Shown: piece by piece, positions 51,501 through 60,384 of the stretch | Position numbering within the stretch: the first letter of the stretch is position 1 | Layout of the letters: the number at the start of each line of letters is the position of its first letter | Assembly: GCA_905209085.1 (NCBI GenBank) | Contig: CAJLRM010000004.1 | Span: forward strand, 279,021-343,020 | From: an uncultured Eubacteriales bacterium | GTDB taxonomy: Bacteria; Bacillota; Clostridia; Christensenellales; Borkfalkiaceae | Reading direction: 5' to 3' | Length of the DNA: 64,000 nucleotides | The notes under the pieces: generated by a model | What the model saw: the letters and a program-made list of their open reading frames with translations, nothing else | Database searches by the model: none | Told to the model about the DNA's origin: nothing | Position numbers and translations under genes: made by a program

Positions 51501-53087
51501 TTATTTCCTGCCCATATTCGTGAGTACGCTGTCCCAGCGGTTGTCGTCCCACCATTCTATCTCTTCGTCATAGATCTTTCGCGCGGTCTTTCTGTCCTTT
51601 TCGCTCTTGGCGGTGAACAGACTTTCTATATTCGTCCTCGCGCCCGTGAATCTTGCGATGCCGCCGTAATAGACGCCTGCCCAGGTGTTTTCGTTGAGCA
51701 TATACACGGACTCCGCCTGCAAAGCCAGGCGCGTCTTTTGAATTTCGGGAAGGGACGCGTACAGAGCGGGATTTTTGCTCTCTATATCGTAATCGAACGG
51801 CATGGACGCGCCGTTTGTCGATTTGATAAAGACCTCGTTTGCCTTATCCGTCGCGAGGAACAACAAGAAATCCTTGGCGGCCTCTTTCGCGGTCGAATAG
51901 GCGGGAATCATGGCGGTGTGATTTCCCACCGGAAGGATCAGTCTGCGCGCCGCTTTGATCGCGGCAAAGTCGTTTTCGCTGACGCCCGGGTAAGACGTTT
52001 GCTCGTTATCGACTGCGGCGACCACATCGGAGAGCGTTTTATCGGACATCGTCTTGTCCTCCAACGTTTCGACTATGGAGCTGATGACGGGCGTCTTCAT
52101 AAAAGTGAAAACATCGGTGATATTGTCCTGCTCAGCGGTTTTCGTCATCTCCGTTTCGAACCAATCCCCGTTCGGCATCATCGCCCCCTGCCGGAGCAGG
52201 AATTTGGCCTGCGCCTGTGTGAAGGAAAGCGTATTGACGTCGTCGTGAATGAAATCGGTGGGATAGGTGATCAGATCCTCGATGACTTCCAAAGAGCGAA
52301 GCCTGCCCGTTTGTTTAAAGATGTCCTTGGAATAGGACTTTACGCCGTCCTCCTCGACGATGCCCTGATAGAAATTGCAGTAGTCGTCTATTCCTTCGTA
52401 CTGCGCCCACCAGATCAGGAACATCATGCACGTCCAGTAGTTTTCCTTAGAGGTAAAAATGAAAGGCGTCTGTCCGGCGTCCACGAGCTTTTCGCAAAGT
52501 TCGTAAAGTTCGTTTGTGGTATTGGGCTCGGTCAGATTGAGCTCGGTGAACAGCGTTTTGTTGTAGAGCATACCCTGCATTCCCGCCACCCAGGGAACGG
52601 AATAATACGTTTCCTCTCCTTTGAGCGTGGTATACGTGTTCATTTTGAGAAAGTTCGCGTCCATTTTTTCCGCAAAGGTACGCTCTTCGCCGGGCACTTT
52701 CGCCGTATAGACCGAAGTCAGATTTTCAAAATACGGATTCCCGTTGCCGTAGGTGCTTTCGAATTTATCCGTACCCGAAGTGACGGCAAAAAACAAATCT
52801 ATCGTATTCGTTTCGCCCTGCATGATTCTGTCGATGGCATACGAACGATTGGAATTATGCTTGACGGCGGGAATATTCAGATTGGGATATTTTTCTTTTA
52901 CCCAATCGGCTTCCTGAAACGCCGCGATCATGTCGTTCAGCCATTCGTAGCCGTACCCGAATTCCGCCGCATAAATTTCCAGCGTGTTCTCGCTGTTGTC
53001 CGTCTTTTGTTTGCAGCCCACCGCGGAAAGGACGGTCGAGGCGGCCAGCACGCAAGCCAACGATACCCCTAAAAAATGTCTTTTCAT
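51501..53087 (-). CDS. ABC transporter sugar-binding lipoprotein
   Basis: A 528-residue family 1 solute-binding protein. The lipobox is SAVGC near residue 25. The mature part starts with NTLEIYAAEFGYGYEWLNDMIAAFQ and has the usual two-lobe features, including YSVPWVAGMQGMLYNKTLF and a late NENTWAGVYYGGIARF. At over 500 residues it belongs to the large oligosaccharide-binding class. It follows two permease genes. No ATPase gene is in the operon, so a shared MsmX-like ATPase elsewhere is expected. Confidence 0.9.
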   Translation of the reverse strand: MKRHFLGVSLACVLAASTVLSAVGCKQKTDNSENTLEIYAAEFGYGYEWLNDMIAAFQEADWVKEKYPNLNIPAVKHNSNRSYAIDRIMQGETNTIDLFFAVTSGTDKFESTYGNGNPYFENLTSVYTAKVPGEERTFAEKMDANFLKMNTYTTLKGEETYYSVPWVAGMQGMLYNKTLFTELNLTEPNTTNELYELCEKLVDAGQTPFIFTSKENYWTCMMFLIWWAQYEGIDDYCNFYQGIVEEDGVKSYSKDIFKQTGRLRSLEVIEDLITYPTDFIHDDVNTLSFTQAQAKFLLRQGAMMPNGDWFETEMTKTAEQDNITDVFTFMKTPVISSIVETLEDKTMSDKTLSDVVAAVDNEQTSYPGVSENDFAAIKAARRLILPVGNHTAMIPAYSTAKEAAKDFLLFLATDKANEVFIKSTNGASMPFDYDIESKNPALYASLPEIQKTRLALQAESVYMLNENTWAGVYYGGIARFTGARTNIESLFTAKSEKDRKTARKIYDEEIEWWDDNRWDSVLTNMGRK

Positions 53088-53118
53088 AAAATTTTCTCCT
53101 CCAATCGATTTGCCCTCT

Positions 53119-54015
53119 TTATGCCTTGATCCCGCCTACGTTCATGTTGCTCATCATGATGTCCGAGCAGAAGGTGAATAAGACGAGTACGGGAATCAGC
53201 GTTATTAAAAGCCCCGCGAAATAAACGGGATAGTTGACCTCTCTGATGGCGTTTGCCTGAAAGGTATAAAGCCCGCTCGCCAGCGTGGGATAGCTGGGAA
53301 TATATAAGATCATCGTCATATAGTCGTTCCAATGGCTGATCGCGGATACGACGAACAGAGTGATGATGGGTCCCAACGCCAGGGGAAGCATGATTTTGAA
53401 AAAGACGGTGAAATGTCCCCCGCCGTCCACGAAGCTCGCTTCCGCATACGTCCAGGATACGTTTTTGAAAAATCCGTACATGACGAGAAAATTAAATCCC
53501 CAGCTGCTCAGATTCGTCACGACCACATACATGGGCGTATCGTAAAGCCCTAATTCCCCGATGAGTTTATAATACGCGCCCATCGACCCGACGATGGGGA
53601 TCGTCATACAGAAAATGGCGACCGAATAAATATATTTCCGCGCTTTGAATTCGTATTTGGACAGGCAGTACCCCGTCACGCAGGACATGAATACGCCCAG
53701 GAACGAGGCGAGGAAGGTATACCATACGCTGTTGAAGATCATATCGAAAAATGTCGTTCCGTCGTCCAATTCCAGCAACTCGAACGCGTCGATGTAATTG
53801 GAGAACAGCGGCTTCTTCGGCAGAGCAAAGGGATTTCCGCCCGAATATTCCAAAGAGCCTTTGAGAGAATTGATAAACGTCCATACGAACGGATAGATCA
53901 GCGAGAGCGCGTATAGCGTGAAAATAAGAAATACGACGGCAAAGACGAGCTTTTCGCCTCGCGTCCTTTTCGTGAGAACGGGGCTGGTGTTTTCCTTCTG
54001 TTTTCTTTTTGCCAT
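53119..54015 (-). CDS. sugar ABC transporter permease (MalG type)
   Basis: 298 residues, six predicted membrane segments, with the ATPase-contact EAA loop EASFVDGGGHFTVFFKIMLPLALGPI near residue 200. The long cytoplasmic N-terminus (KQKENTSPVLTKRTRGEK) and C-terminal end MMSNMNVGGIKA are typical for MalG-type CUT1 permeases. It starts 12 nt after the partner permease. Confidence 0.92.
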   Translation of the reverse strand: MAKRKQKENTSPVLTKRTRGEKLVFAVVFLIFTLYALSLIYPFVWTFINSLKGSLEYSGGNPFALPKKPLFSNYIDAFELLELDDGTTFFDMIFNSVWYTFLASFLGVFMSCVTGYCLSKYEFKARKYIYSVAIFCMTIPIVGSMGAYYKLIGELGLYDTPMYVVVTNLSSWGFNFLVMYGFFKNVSWTYAEASFVDGGGHFTVFFKIMLPLALGPIITLFVVSAISHWNDYMTMILYIPSYPTLASGLYTFQANAIREVNYPVYFAGLLITLIPVLVLFTFCSDIMMSNMNVGGIKA

Positions 54016-54027
54016 AGTGCCCTCCTC

Positions 54028-54981
54028 TCAATAATCCACTGCGGGAACTCTGTCGATCAGCCACCTGACCAGCAGGATGAACGGCACTCCGAGGCAGGTG
54101 AAAAATAAGCCCGCCGCCGACACCATATTGTAGGAATTGTAGGTGTATACCATGTCGAAAATCCAATATCCGATGGTCGTCGTCCGATACTTGCCCTGCG
54201 TAAACAACAGAATGGGACCGGAGGCGGAAAATACGCTCGTGCAGTTGAGAATCAAAAGAGTGGAAATGGTGGGCCAGATGAGTGGCAAAATGATGTTGAC
54301 GATCTCCCTTCCCAAACCGCATCCGTCCAATTTCGCCGATTCGATCAAGGAGATGGGAATGCGGCTCATCGCCCCCGTAAACAGGAGCATATTCGAACCG
54401 AAGCCCGTCCACACGCAATAAAATAAAATCGTATTGGTGGCATAGTCTGAATTGGCAAGCAACTCGGGAACGTCAGACATCCCTATCAGACGGCAAACCG
54501 CGCCGAAGGGACCCGTGGGCGCGATAAAATTTTCAAAGACGGTCGTAAGCGCGACGCTGCTGATGATCCCCGGAAGATAGAAAATGATGCGGAACGCCTT
54601 TGTTCCCCGGATCTGACGGTACATAAAATAACTAATGATCAGCGCCAGCACCATGATGACGCAGACATTGTTGAAAAAGTATTTCAGCGTATTGACTAAC
54701 CCGATGGAAATCGACGAATCCGCCGACCCGAGATCGTGAAAAAGCACTTTAAAGTTATTGAGGCTCCATTCCCCTATTTTCGTCTTGAACGCAAGCAAAA
54801 TCGAATTGAGATTGACGTAAAGCCAAAATACCAGCCAATGCGCGACGGGAACCGCCAGCATCGCCACCAAAAACAGCGTTTGTCCCCTTTTCAGAAGTTT
54901 TCCGGGCCTTTTCTTGCCTTCCCTGCGTTCCGCCGCATTCGGATTCGCCGTCGTTTCCGTTTTTACCTCGATTTTTTCCAT
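54028..54981 (-). CDS. sugar ABC transporter permease (MalF type)
   Basis: 317 residues with six membrane segments. The EAA loop reads ESAKLDGCGLGREIVNIILPLIWPTI near residue 225. It is the first gene of the 19-kb operon, after AAGGAGAAGGAAGG and the promoter at 55003-55031, and is divergent from the AraC gene. With the next permease it forms the import channel for an oligosaccharide. Confidence 0.92.
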   Translation of the reverse strand: MEKIEVKTETTANPNAAERREGKKRPGKLLKRGQTLFLVAMLAVPVAHWLVFWLYVNLNSILLAFKTKIGEWSLNNFKVLFHDLGSADSSISIGLVNTLKYFFNNVCVIMVLALIISYFMYRQIRGTKAFRIIFYLPGIISSVALTTVFENFIAPTGPFGAVCRLIGMSDVPELLANSDYATNTILFYCVWTGFGSNMLLFTGAMSRIPISLIESAKLDGCGLGREIVNIILPLIWPTISTLLILNCTSVFSASGPILLFTQGKYRTTTIGYWIFDMVYTYNSYNMVSAAGLFFTCLGVPFILLVRWLIDRVPAVDY

Positions 54982-55002
54982 CCTTCCTTCTCCTTGATTA
55001 TT

Positions 55003-55031
55003 ATTGTACTCCCGTACTTTGAATTTGTAAA
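55003..55031 (-). promoter_or_regulatory. promoter of the glycan operon
   Basis: On the minus strand TTTACA (55026-55031), 17-bp spacer, TACAAT (55003-55008). A perfect 16-bp palindrome TTATAATTAATTATAA (55077-55092) lies 46 bp upstream, between the two divergent promoters. Confidence 0.65.
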
Positions 55032-55127
55032 TACAATTATGCGACCAAAACTATCACTTTTACGACTTTTTATGCCTTATAATTAATTATAAATTCCGAT
55101 ATATTACAATTTTTTTGCAATTTGCCC

Positions 55128-55156
55128 TTGACTGTATCCCGGCGGTGTGATATAAT
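55128..55156 (+). promoter_or_regulatory. consensus promoter with leaderless start for araC
   Basis: TTGACT (55128-55133), 17-bp spacer, perfect TATAAT (55151-55156), then ACGCCT and ATG at 55163. There is no ribosome-binding site. Confidence 0.85.
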
Positions 55157-55162
55157 ACGCCT

Positions 55163-56017
55163 ATGAAAAGCTTTTTAACGAAAGACGTCTATAATTTCAT
55201 CGTCACCGGCGTCAATAAAGATTTATCCGTTTTGGAAGCCTCCTATCGACGCAAGCACCCCGACGTGAGCAAGCGTCCGATGAGCAAGAATTATTATGCC
55301 CTGCATCTGATTTTGAAGGGCAGCGGAAAACTCGTCACGCCAAACGGCTCCTTCGAGCTGAAAAAGAACGATATTTTCGTGCGCTTTCCCAATGAAATCA
55401 TTTCTTATTTCGATTACGATTCCGACCCCTTTAATTATATTTTTATCACCTTTCACGGTTCGGTCGTCAAAAATTATTTTTTGAGAATCGGGATTACCCC
55501 CGAAAAAAGGATCGTGACTACTACGCCCGAATTGACGGCGCTCTTTAAAAATATGATTACTTCCTGCCGGGACTATTCCACGATAAGCGACATCATCTCC
55601 ACGGGGACTTTGCAGCTTATTTTTGCGGAGCTGGCTAAAAATCACGTTCCGACGACCAAAGCGGACTATCGCCCAAAAAACAATTACGTCAATAACGCCA
55701 TCGAATTTATGGACGCCAATCTTTCCAATCCCGATTTAGACGCGGATTACGTAGCGCAGTTTCTCAATCTCAACACCGATTACTTTCTGCGCATTTTCAA
55801 AGACGTCACGGGAATCCCCTTTTCCAAATTCATGGCGGCGAAAAAGATGAATCTTGCGGCGTCCCTTCTTCTGGAAGGCAATACGTCCATTTCCAAGATC
55901 TCGGAATTATGCGGTTACAGCAGTCCCTCCTATTTCACCAAGGTATTCCGACGCAATTTCAATCAGAGTCCCCGCAATTTTATGACGCACGGCACGCCTC
56001 CCGCCAAAGCCGAATGA
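55163..56017 (+). CDS. AraC-family regulator of the glycan operon
   Basis: A 284-residue regulator. A cupin-like ligand domain covers about 35-150 (GSGKLVTPNGSFELKKNDIFVRFPNE). The C-terminal double helix-turn-helix (about 185-280) includes FLNLNTDYFLRIFKDVTGIPFSKFMAAKK and ISKISELCGYSSPSYFTKVFRRNFNQSP. It is divergent from the 11-gene operon and is its obvious candidate activator, responding to the imported sugar. The mRNA appears leaderless. Confidence 0.92.
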   Translation: MKSFLTKDVYNFIVTGVNKDLSVLEASYRRKHPDVSKRPMSKNYYALHLILKGSGKLVTPNGSFELKKNDIFVRFPNEIISYFDYDSDPFNYIFITFHGSVVKNYFLRIGITPEKRIVTTTPELTALFKNMITSCRDYSTISDIISTGTLQLIFAELAKNHVPTTKADYRPKNNYVNNAIEFMDANLSNPDLDADYVAQFLNLNTDYFLRIFKDVTGIPFSKFMAAKKMNLAASLLLEGNTSISKISELCGYSSPSYFTKVFRRNFNQSPRNFMTHGTPPAKAE

Positions 56018-56105
56018 ACTGCCGTAAAAAAGTCGTTTCTGCCCTTTTAGTGTTTTTCAAAACAAAGAGCGTTATTTTCGGGAAATAGATGAAAAATAAA
56101 TGTCG

Positions 56106-56131
56106 ATACGCGCTTTTCGGCGCGTATTTTC
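56106..56131 (+). terminator. terminator after araC
   Basis: ATACGCGC and GCGCGTAT pair around a 6-nt loop, followed by TTTT. Confidence 0.7.
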
Positions 56132-56449
56132 CCGTGGAATTTATATAGTCAGGAATAAATTTCCGCAACATAGAAAAAATTGCGTGGCGGCATCTTTTCC
56201 GAAATTCATGATTTCAAGAGTTTTCCTGTTTTCCATTTGACGTTTGCGCCGTCCTTCTTGATGGAAGAAAACTTTGTCCTTTCAGCGTTTTATATCTTCC
56301 ATTGCCTTCTTTTCTCTACGAACGAAAAATTTTTCCAAGCTTTTTATACTTTTCGTTCGCTCCATTTGCGTTTTCACACTGCCTCCCTCCAAAACGCGCA
56401 GACGGGAGAGCCTTTTGTCGCGATGCTTACGGTAAACACAAAAAGCCGA

Positions 56450-56690
56450 CTGAAAAATCCCTTTCGGGTGAAAGGGATTCGGGTGGACTGGGATATATTC
56501 TCTTATCTCAGCTATCATCCCTCTTGCGTTTATCTTCTTCGGCTCACCGATTCCCGATGGGTCGGGCATAGCCCGTCATGGGATAAAAATCGGGCGTTTC
56601 CGCTTCTTAGGCGGACGGCGTTCCCCTGATTAGTATGGGAGGAATCATCGAGCCCGTTTTTTCGGACGGATTGACGAAACGGGTCGGACG
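56450..56690 (-). ncRNA. candidate structured RNA of unknown class
   Basis: Within a 1.09-kb stretch without a credible protein gene, the minus strand folds extensively. From 5' to 3': a hairpin CCCGTTT...AAACGGG; nested closing helices GGCTC/GAGCC (56650-56654 with 56541-56545) and GATTCC/GGAATC (56641-56646 with 56549-56554); internal hairpins TCCGC/GCGGA and CGGGC-TAT-GCCCG; a GGGAT/ATCCC stem; and finally AATCCCTTTC/GAAAGGGATT (56456-56479) with TTTTT, a proper terminator. Size and layout suggest a stand-alone RNA. No promoter was clear and I could not assign a family. Confidence 0.45.
56456..56479 (-). terminator. terminator at the 3' end of the candidate RNA
   Basis: A 10-bp stem with a 4-nt loop and TTTTT after it on the minus strand. 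No protein gene ends here. Confidence 0.7.
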
Positions 56691-57006
56691 CGCTCCGAGG
56701 CGTCATGACGGCGGCGATTCTCGTTTTTTCGCACCGCCTGTCCGTAAGTGCCTATAAAACCGTATCCGACATTTTTTCTGCCGAACGCACAGACTTTTTC
56801 AATCGAATGAAAAATAGAAGCGCACCTCTTGCGCATCCTGCGATGTACAAAAAATAATTTTTTGTTTTTACTTCAAAAAATATCGCCATCGGGAAATTGT
56901 TAACTGTAAGTTTTTTGCTCTTTTGCGAAAAGAACGCAAAATAAAGAAACGAAAGGAAGCCTCTGTCCGTTATTTTTATCGTCGTCTTTTTATCTTAAAA
57001 TCAAAC

Positions 57007-57043
57007 AAAAAAACAGATCGGCTTTGATGTCGGTCTGTTTTTT
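57007..57043. terminator. terminator after the 295-residue membrane protein
   Basis: AAAAAACAGATCG and CGGTCTGTTTTTT pair (one G-U) around the loop, with T-runs both ways. Confidence 0.75.
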
Positions 57044-57109
57044 GTCGCTCTTGTTATACGCGTCGGACGAATTTTTAAACCTTCCGCGAAAACAGTCCGC
57101 TTCGCGGAG

Positions 57110-57997
57110 CTAAAATATTCCCGGAACAAATCTTACAATCACGAATCCGCCCACAAACGAAGCCAAATTAGCAAGCAACGAATAGAGAACGATCTTTGAA
57201 AAAGCAATCCTTTGAGCGGCGACCCGTTTGAACAGAAGGGCGTAAGCGATGGTTTCTATGACGAATACGAGAAATTCCAAGAAAAAATATCCCAAAAGAA
57301 ACGCCAAGAAGCCTTGATGATAATTGATAACATTCAGAATAACGTTCAGCGTCACCTGCGTTACGACGTTTACGCCTAAAATCGTAAGGAGCAGCTTTCG
57401 TCCGCGGAAGCCAAACAAGAGCGCGATCCCTATCTCCAACAATACGGTGATAAGAATGCGGCAAACCAGAGAAAACAACTCCCACGTATAGTCGTAGTTC
57501 TTTTGCGCCGTGAGAAGAATTTGTCCGCCTTCCATGTCTTCCATAGTTACGTTAAAATAACTGTCAAAAGCATACCTCTCGTAAATTCCGCTCGATACAA
57601 ACATATCGCTTTCGGGATAATAGAGCAATATTTTAAAAGAATCGGGCGGGTAATAGGTCCAGTTCAACTGTTTCGTTTCGCTGCAATGCCAAGCGGTCTG
57701 CAAAAAATAGTAGCCGTCGCCGTCCTCATAATTTACAAAAGCTTCCCAGATTTCCCGATCCAAACCGTTCAGATAGACGGAATCCTCCTCCCCGTCCCAA
57801 GCGGAAGCGGGGCCGGTGGAACGATACTTTGACAGAAGCGTGCCGTAACAATCCTGCTCCCCCATATTTTCAAAGACGATTCGCACGGAAGGCTTTGGTC
57901 CCGTATCTGCGCTCGCGTTTATCGGGGACAGAGAAACGGAACATATTGCAAAGACGGCGATAAGACAACACAGCCATCCCAAAAATTTCTTCGTCAT
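57110..57997 (-). CDS. secreted-domain membrane protein of unknown function
   Basis: 295 residues. A signal peptide (about 1-30, ending near NASADTG) leads to an extracellular domain of about 145 residues with DTGPKPSVRIVFENM near its start and a C-x(n)-C pair. The C-terminal 120 residues hold four to five membrane segments (about 173-290). Proteins with this signal-domain-membrane layout occur in gut Firmicutes, but I know of no function. It lies 60 bp after the flavin reductase-like gene and ends at a good terminator. Confidence 0.7.
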   Translation of the reverse strand: MTKKFLGWLCCLIAVFAICSVSLSPINASADTGPKPSVRIVFENMGEQDCYGTLLSKYRSTGPASAWDGEEDSVYLNGLDREIWEAFVNYEDGDGYYFLQTAWHCSETKQLNWTYYPPDSFKILLYYPESDMFVSSGIYERYAFDSYFNVTMEDMEGGQILLTAQKNYDYTWELFSLVCRILITVLLEIGIALLFGFRGRKLLLTILGVNVVTQVTLNVILNVINYHQGFLAFLLGYFFLEFLVFVIETIAYALLFKRVAAQRIAFSKIVLYSLLANLASFVGGFVIVRFVPGIF

Positions 57998-58057
57998 TTT
58001 TTTCTCCTGCCTTCGGGTAGAGTTTATGTTTTGCCTATAAGCGTCCGCGCGTTCAAT

Positions 58058-58984
58058 TTATTTTTTCTTCTCCGCCGAACGCTTATCGTTTATCTCTTTC
58101 ATGTGCTTTTCTTCAATCAACGCAACGCCGTGTTCCTTTGCCCATTTGACGCAGCCTTTCAAGGCGGTGTTGAGAAAAATTCTCGGCACCTTTACCATCT
58201 GCATACACGCTTCTTTCGTGAATTTTACTTCGGGATCGAGGCGATTCGCCGCATACATGACCGATTCCACGTCCACGGGCTTTGCCTGCACCGTTTCGGC
58301 ATAGGGCTTTTTTTTCGTGGCGATCCAGAAATTTTTGGAATCGCGGTAGCCGTAATCGACGGGAACGGGAGGAAAATCGTTTGCTTTTACGCCGTCTACG
58401 ATCGCCTGACGGTATTTTTCCCGCATGAGAATCTTATCGATACGCAGGATGAAATGCGCGCCGAATTCGGAAGTGATGCCGTTGCAGGTGTGATAAGGCG
58501 GGAGATAACTGTCCTGTACTTTGTCCGCCTGCGCGCCGTCGATCTCGCGCATCCACGTACATTCGAATACCTGGAACGCTTCCTCGATCACTTTCGGAAA
58601 CGCCTCGTCCGGATGTTCCGCCTGCCGCAGTCCGTCGCGCATGGAAAGGGAAAAATCCTTCATTTTTTCCTTAGCGGTATCGCCCGGAAACCCAAGGCGC
58701 ACACACTCTTTCAGAATCTTTTTATCCGCGGGCAGAAAATTGAGCGACGCCTTTCCCGTTCTCAATATATTTTTGCAGGTATTGGAACTATTCCGACAAT
58801 TCAACATCATCGCATAATATTCCTTTCCCGCCACATAGAAGGGAAAACAAAGCGAATAAGCGCCGAAACTTGTCGCCCCGTCTTCCGTAAGAGTTCCGAT
58901 GAGCAGCGTCGGCATCGGAAAATACGATGAAGTCTGATAAAAATTATCCACGATCCTGAGTTCCTGCATATCCGTTTTTTGCAT
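58058..58984 (-). CDS. flavin reductase-like FMN-binding protein
   Basis: 308 residues. The first 190 form an FMN-binding split barrel (SSYFPMPTLLIGTLTEDGATSFGAYSLCFPF, then NCRNSSNTCKNILRTGKASLNFL). The last 55 residues (EVKFTKEACMQMVKVPRIF...AKEHGVALI) resemble the PCP_red helical domain. I chose ATG 58984 because GGAGG precedes it. A frame from ATG 59017 also exists, but that ATG overlaps the -10 box TATAAT (59016-59021), so it cannot be translated from this promoter. Reduction partner unknown. Confidence 0.75.
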   Translation of the reverse strand: MQKTDMQELRIVDNFYQTSSYFPMPTLLIGTLTEDGATSFGAYSLCFPFYVAGKEYYAMMLNCRNSSNTCKNILRTGKASLNFLPADKKILKECVRLGFPGDTAKEKMKDFSLSMRDGLRQAEHPDEAFPKVIEEAFQVFECTWMREIDGAQADKVQDSYLPPYHTCNGITSEFGAHFILRIDKILMREKYRQAIVDGVKANDFPPVPVDYGYRDSKNFWIATKKKPYAETVQAKPVDVESVMYAANRLDPEVKFTKEACMQMVKVPRIFLNTALKGCVKWAKEHGVALIEEKHMKEINDKRSAEKKK

Positions 58985-59015
58985 GGCAAATTCCTCCGAT
59001 TCTTTTTTCTCTTCC

Positions 59016-59024
59016 ATTATATCA
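59016..59024 (-). promoter_or_regulatory. extended -10 promoter of the flavin reductase-like gene
   Basis: TGATATAAT on the minus strand, an extended -10 element. No good -35 box is seen. It separates this gene from the peptide-modification operon upstream. Confidence 0.45.
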
Positions 59025-59118
59025 CAAATTTTTAGGAAGTGTTATCGTTTATTAAAAATTCCCGATTTTTTTTATTTTCCCCGACCTCCGGACTTGTTTG
59101 CCGCCTTTTTAATAAACT

Positions 59119-60306
59119 TCAATCCATTTTTTTCCGTTTGCGCTCTTTACGGTCGCTTTTATACGATTCCCTGACGAAGCGATATTCTCTTGCCATTTCC
59201 TTTCGCCTTTTGAAAAGAGCGCGAAAAATCCGTTTACACCAATACAGCGGCAACAAAAAGGGCTGTTTTTGCAATTTCGGAAAGCTCATCTTCATATCGG
59301 GAAACGGCGGAAACAAACGACGCCATAAATAGCGGCGTCCGTCCTTTTCCAAATTCTGTTTCCAGACATTCTCCCGCCTTCCGTACACGCCGTCTGCGAG
59401 GATTTTGACCGTCGTTTTGTCTATTTCTATCTCGCTGTTTCCGAACCATTCCTCCGATTTTTCAAAAAGCAATGCTTCGAATCTTTCCAATGACTCGCCC
59501 GACCGCGCCTCTTTCGAATCCGCGGCCGCTTTTTTCATCTCTTTTTCTATGTATGTCCGATCCAGACCGTTCCCGTATTTTTTCACAAAGAGCTGAAAAT
59601 CCAGAACCGTCCTCACGCCGCTGCCCGCGCCGTAAAAGTGTTTATATGCGTGCATGAGCAGATAGAGATATTCGTCCTCTTTGGAAAACCGGAAGAGAAA
59701 AGGAGTTTCGCTCTCTTTGGCTTTGTCCCAAGCGCCCAGGCAGTAATTTGAAAAGGGCGAGGCTTTGGGCAAAAGATTTGAATGCATTTCGACGCACAAA
59801 AAAGGAGAACGGAAAAAGATCTGATGATTGCTTCCCGCGCTTTCTGCCCGGAAAGTATACCCCAGCGACTCCATACCCGCTTTGATGTCGGGAAAGCGCT
59901 CCTTTTCGTACAAAATATCCAGATCGCCCATCGTCCGCAGCTCCGTCCTCGGATATAACTCTTTGAAACGAAGTCCTTTCAAGGGCAGAAGCTTGATTTT
60001 TTTCTGCGAAAAATAATTTTTTATTTCTTCCCAAGCAAAGCGCTGCTGAATGTCGGCGCAAACGGATAAACGATAAGAGCGTTTCCATTTTTCGAAAAGT
60101 TCTCCCGCGGGGCGTTCTTCACAAGAGAGCAGAGCGCGATAGGTCGCGGCGGAAAGGGAATGTTTTTCCGAAAGAATAAAGACGTTTTGCCAATTTACGT
60201 TTTCGGGCTTTTCCGGAACTCCCGAATTTTGCGCTTCGCCGAAAATTCCGTAACGCACTAAAAGTAAAAAGTATTTTGCCGTATCCGCCCACTCGACTGT
60301 TTTCAT
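59119..60306 (-). CDS. nucleotidyltransferase family protein
   Basis: 395 residues of the NTP_transf_5 type. The core is LPLKGLRFKELYPRTELRTMGDLDILYE (about 107-135), with the metal-binding Asp pair in GDLDIL. The C-terminal 60 residues are strongly basic. Homologous enzymes are encoded with HPr-kinase-like and PqqD-like proteins in some lasso-peptide clusters (paeninodin type). It ends the operon that starts at 63.7 kb, so it probably modifies a peptide or carrier with a nucleotide; the substrate is inferred only. Confidence 0.8.
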   Translation of the reverse strand: MKTVEWADTAKYFLLLVRYGIFGEAQNSGVPEKPENVNWQNVFILSEKHSLSAATYRALLSCEERPAGELFEKWKRSYRLSVCADIQQRFAWEEIKNYFSQKKIKLLPLKGLRFKELYPRTELRTMGDLDILYEKERFPDIKAGMESLGYTFRAESAGSNHQIFFRSPFLCVEMHSNLLPKASPFSNYCLGAWDKAKESETPFLFRFSKEDEYLYLLMHAYKHFYGAGSGVRTVLDFQLFVKKYGNGLDRTYIEKEMKKAAADSKEARSGESLERFEALLFEKSEEWFGNSEIEIDKTTVKILADGVYGRRENVWKQNLEKDGRRYLWRRLFPPFPDMKMSFPKLQKQPFLLPLYWCKRIFRALFKRRKEMAREYRFVRESYKSDRKERKRKKMD

Positions 60307-60384
60307 TCGCCGCCTTTCTCCGCGCTCACTTTTTTCGCCCCTTCCGTATTCTTCCCGCTCCGTATCGATTCCCTATCCTCTTTT

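Noticed and set aside
50412..53072. An 886-codon plus-strand ORF
   Set aside because: It is antisense to the binding lipoprotein and DUF4091 genes, which carry lipoboxes and recognisable domains.
56180..56629. A 149-codon plus-strand ORF after araC
   Set aside because: No ribosome-binding site, composition is not protein-like and it crosses strong hairpins better explained as RNA on the other strand.
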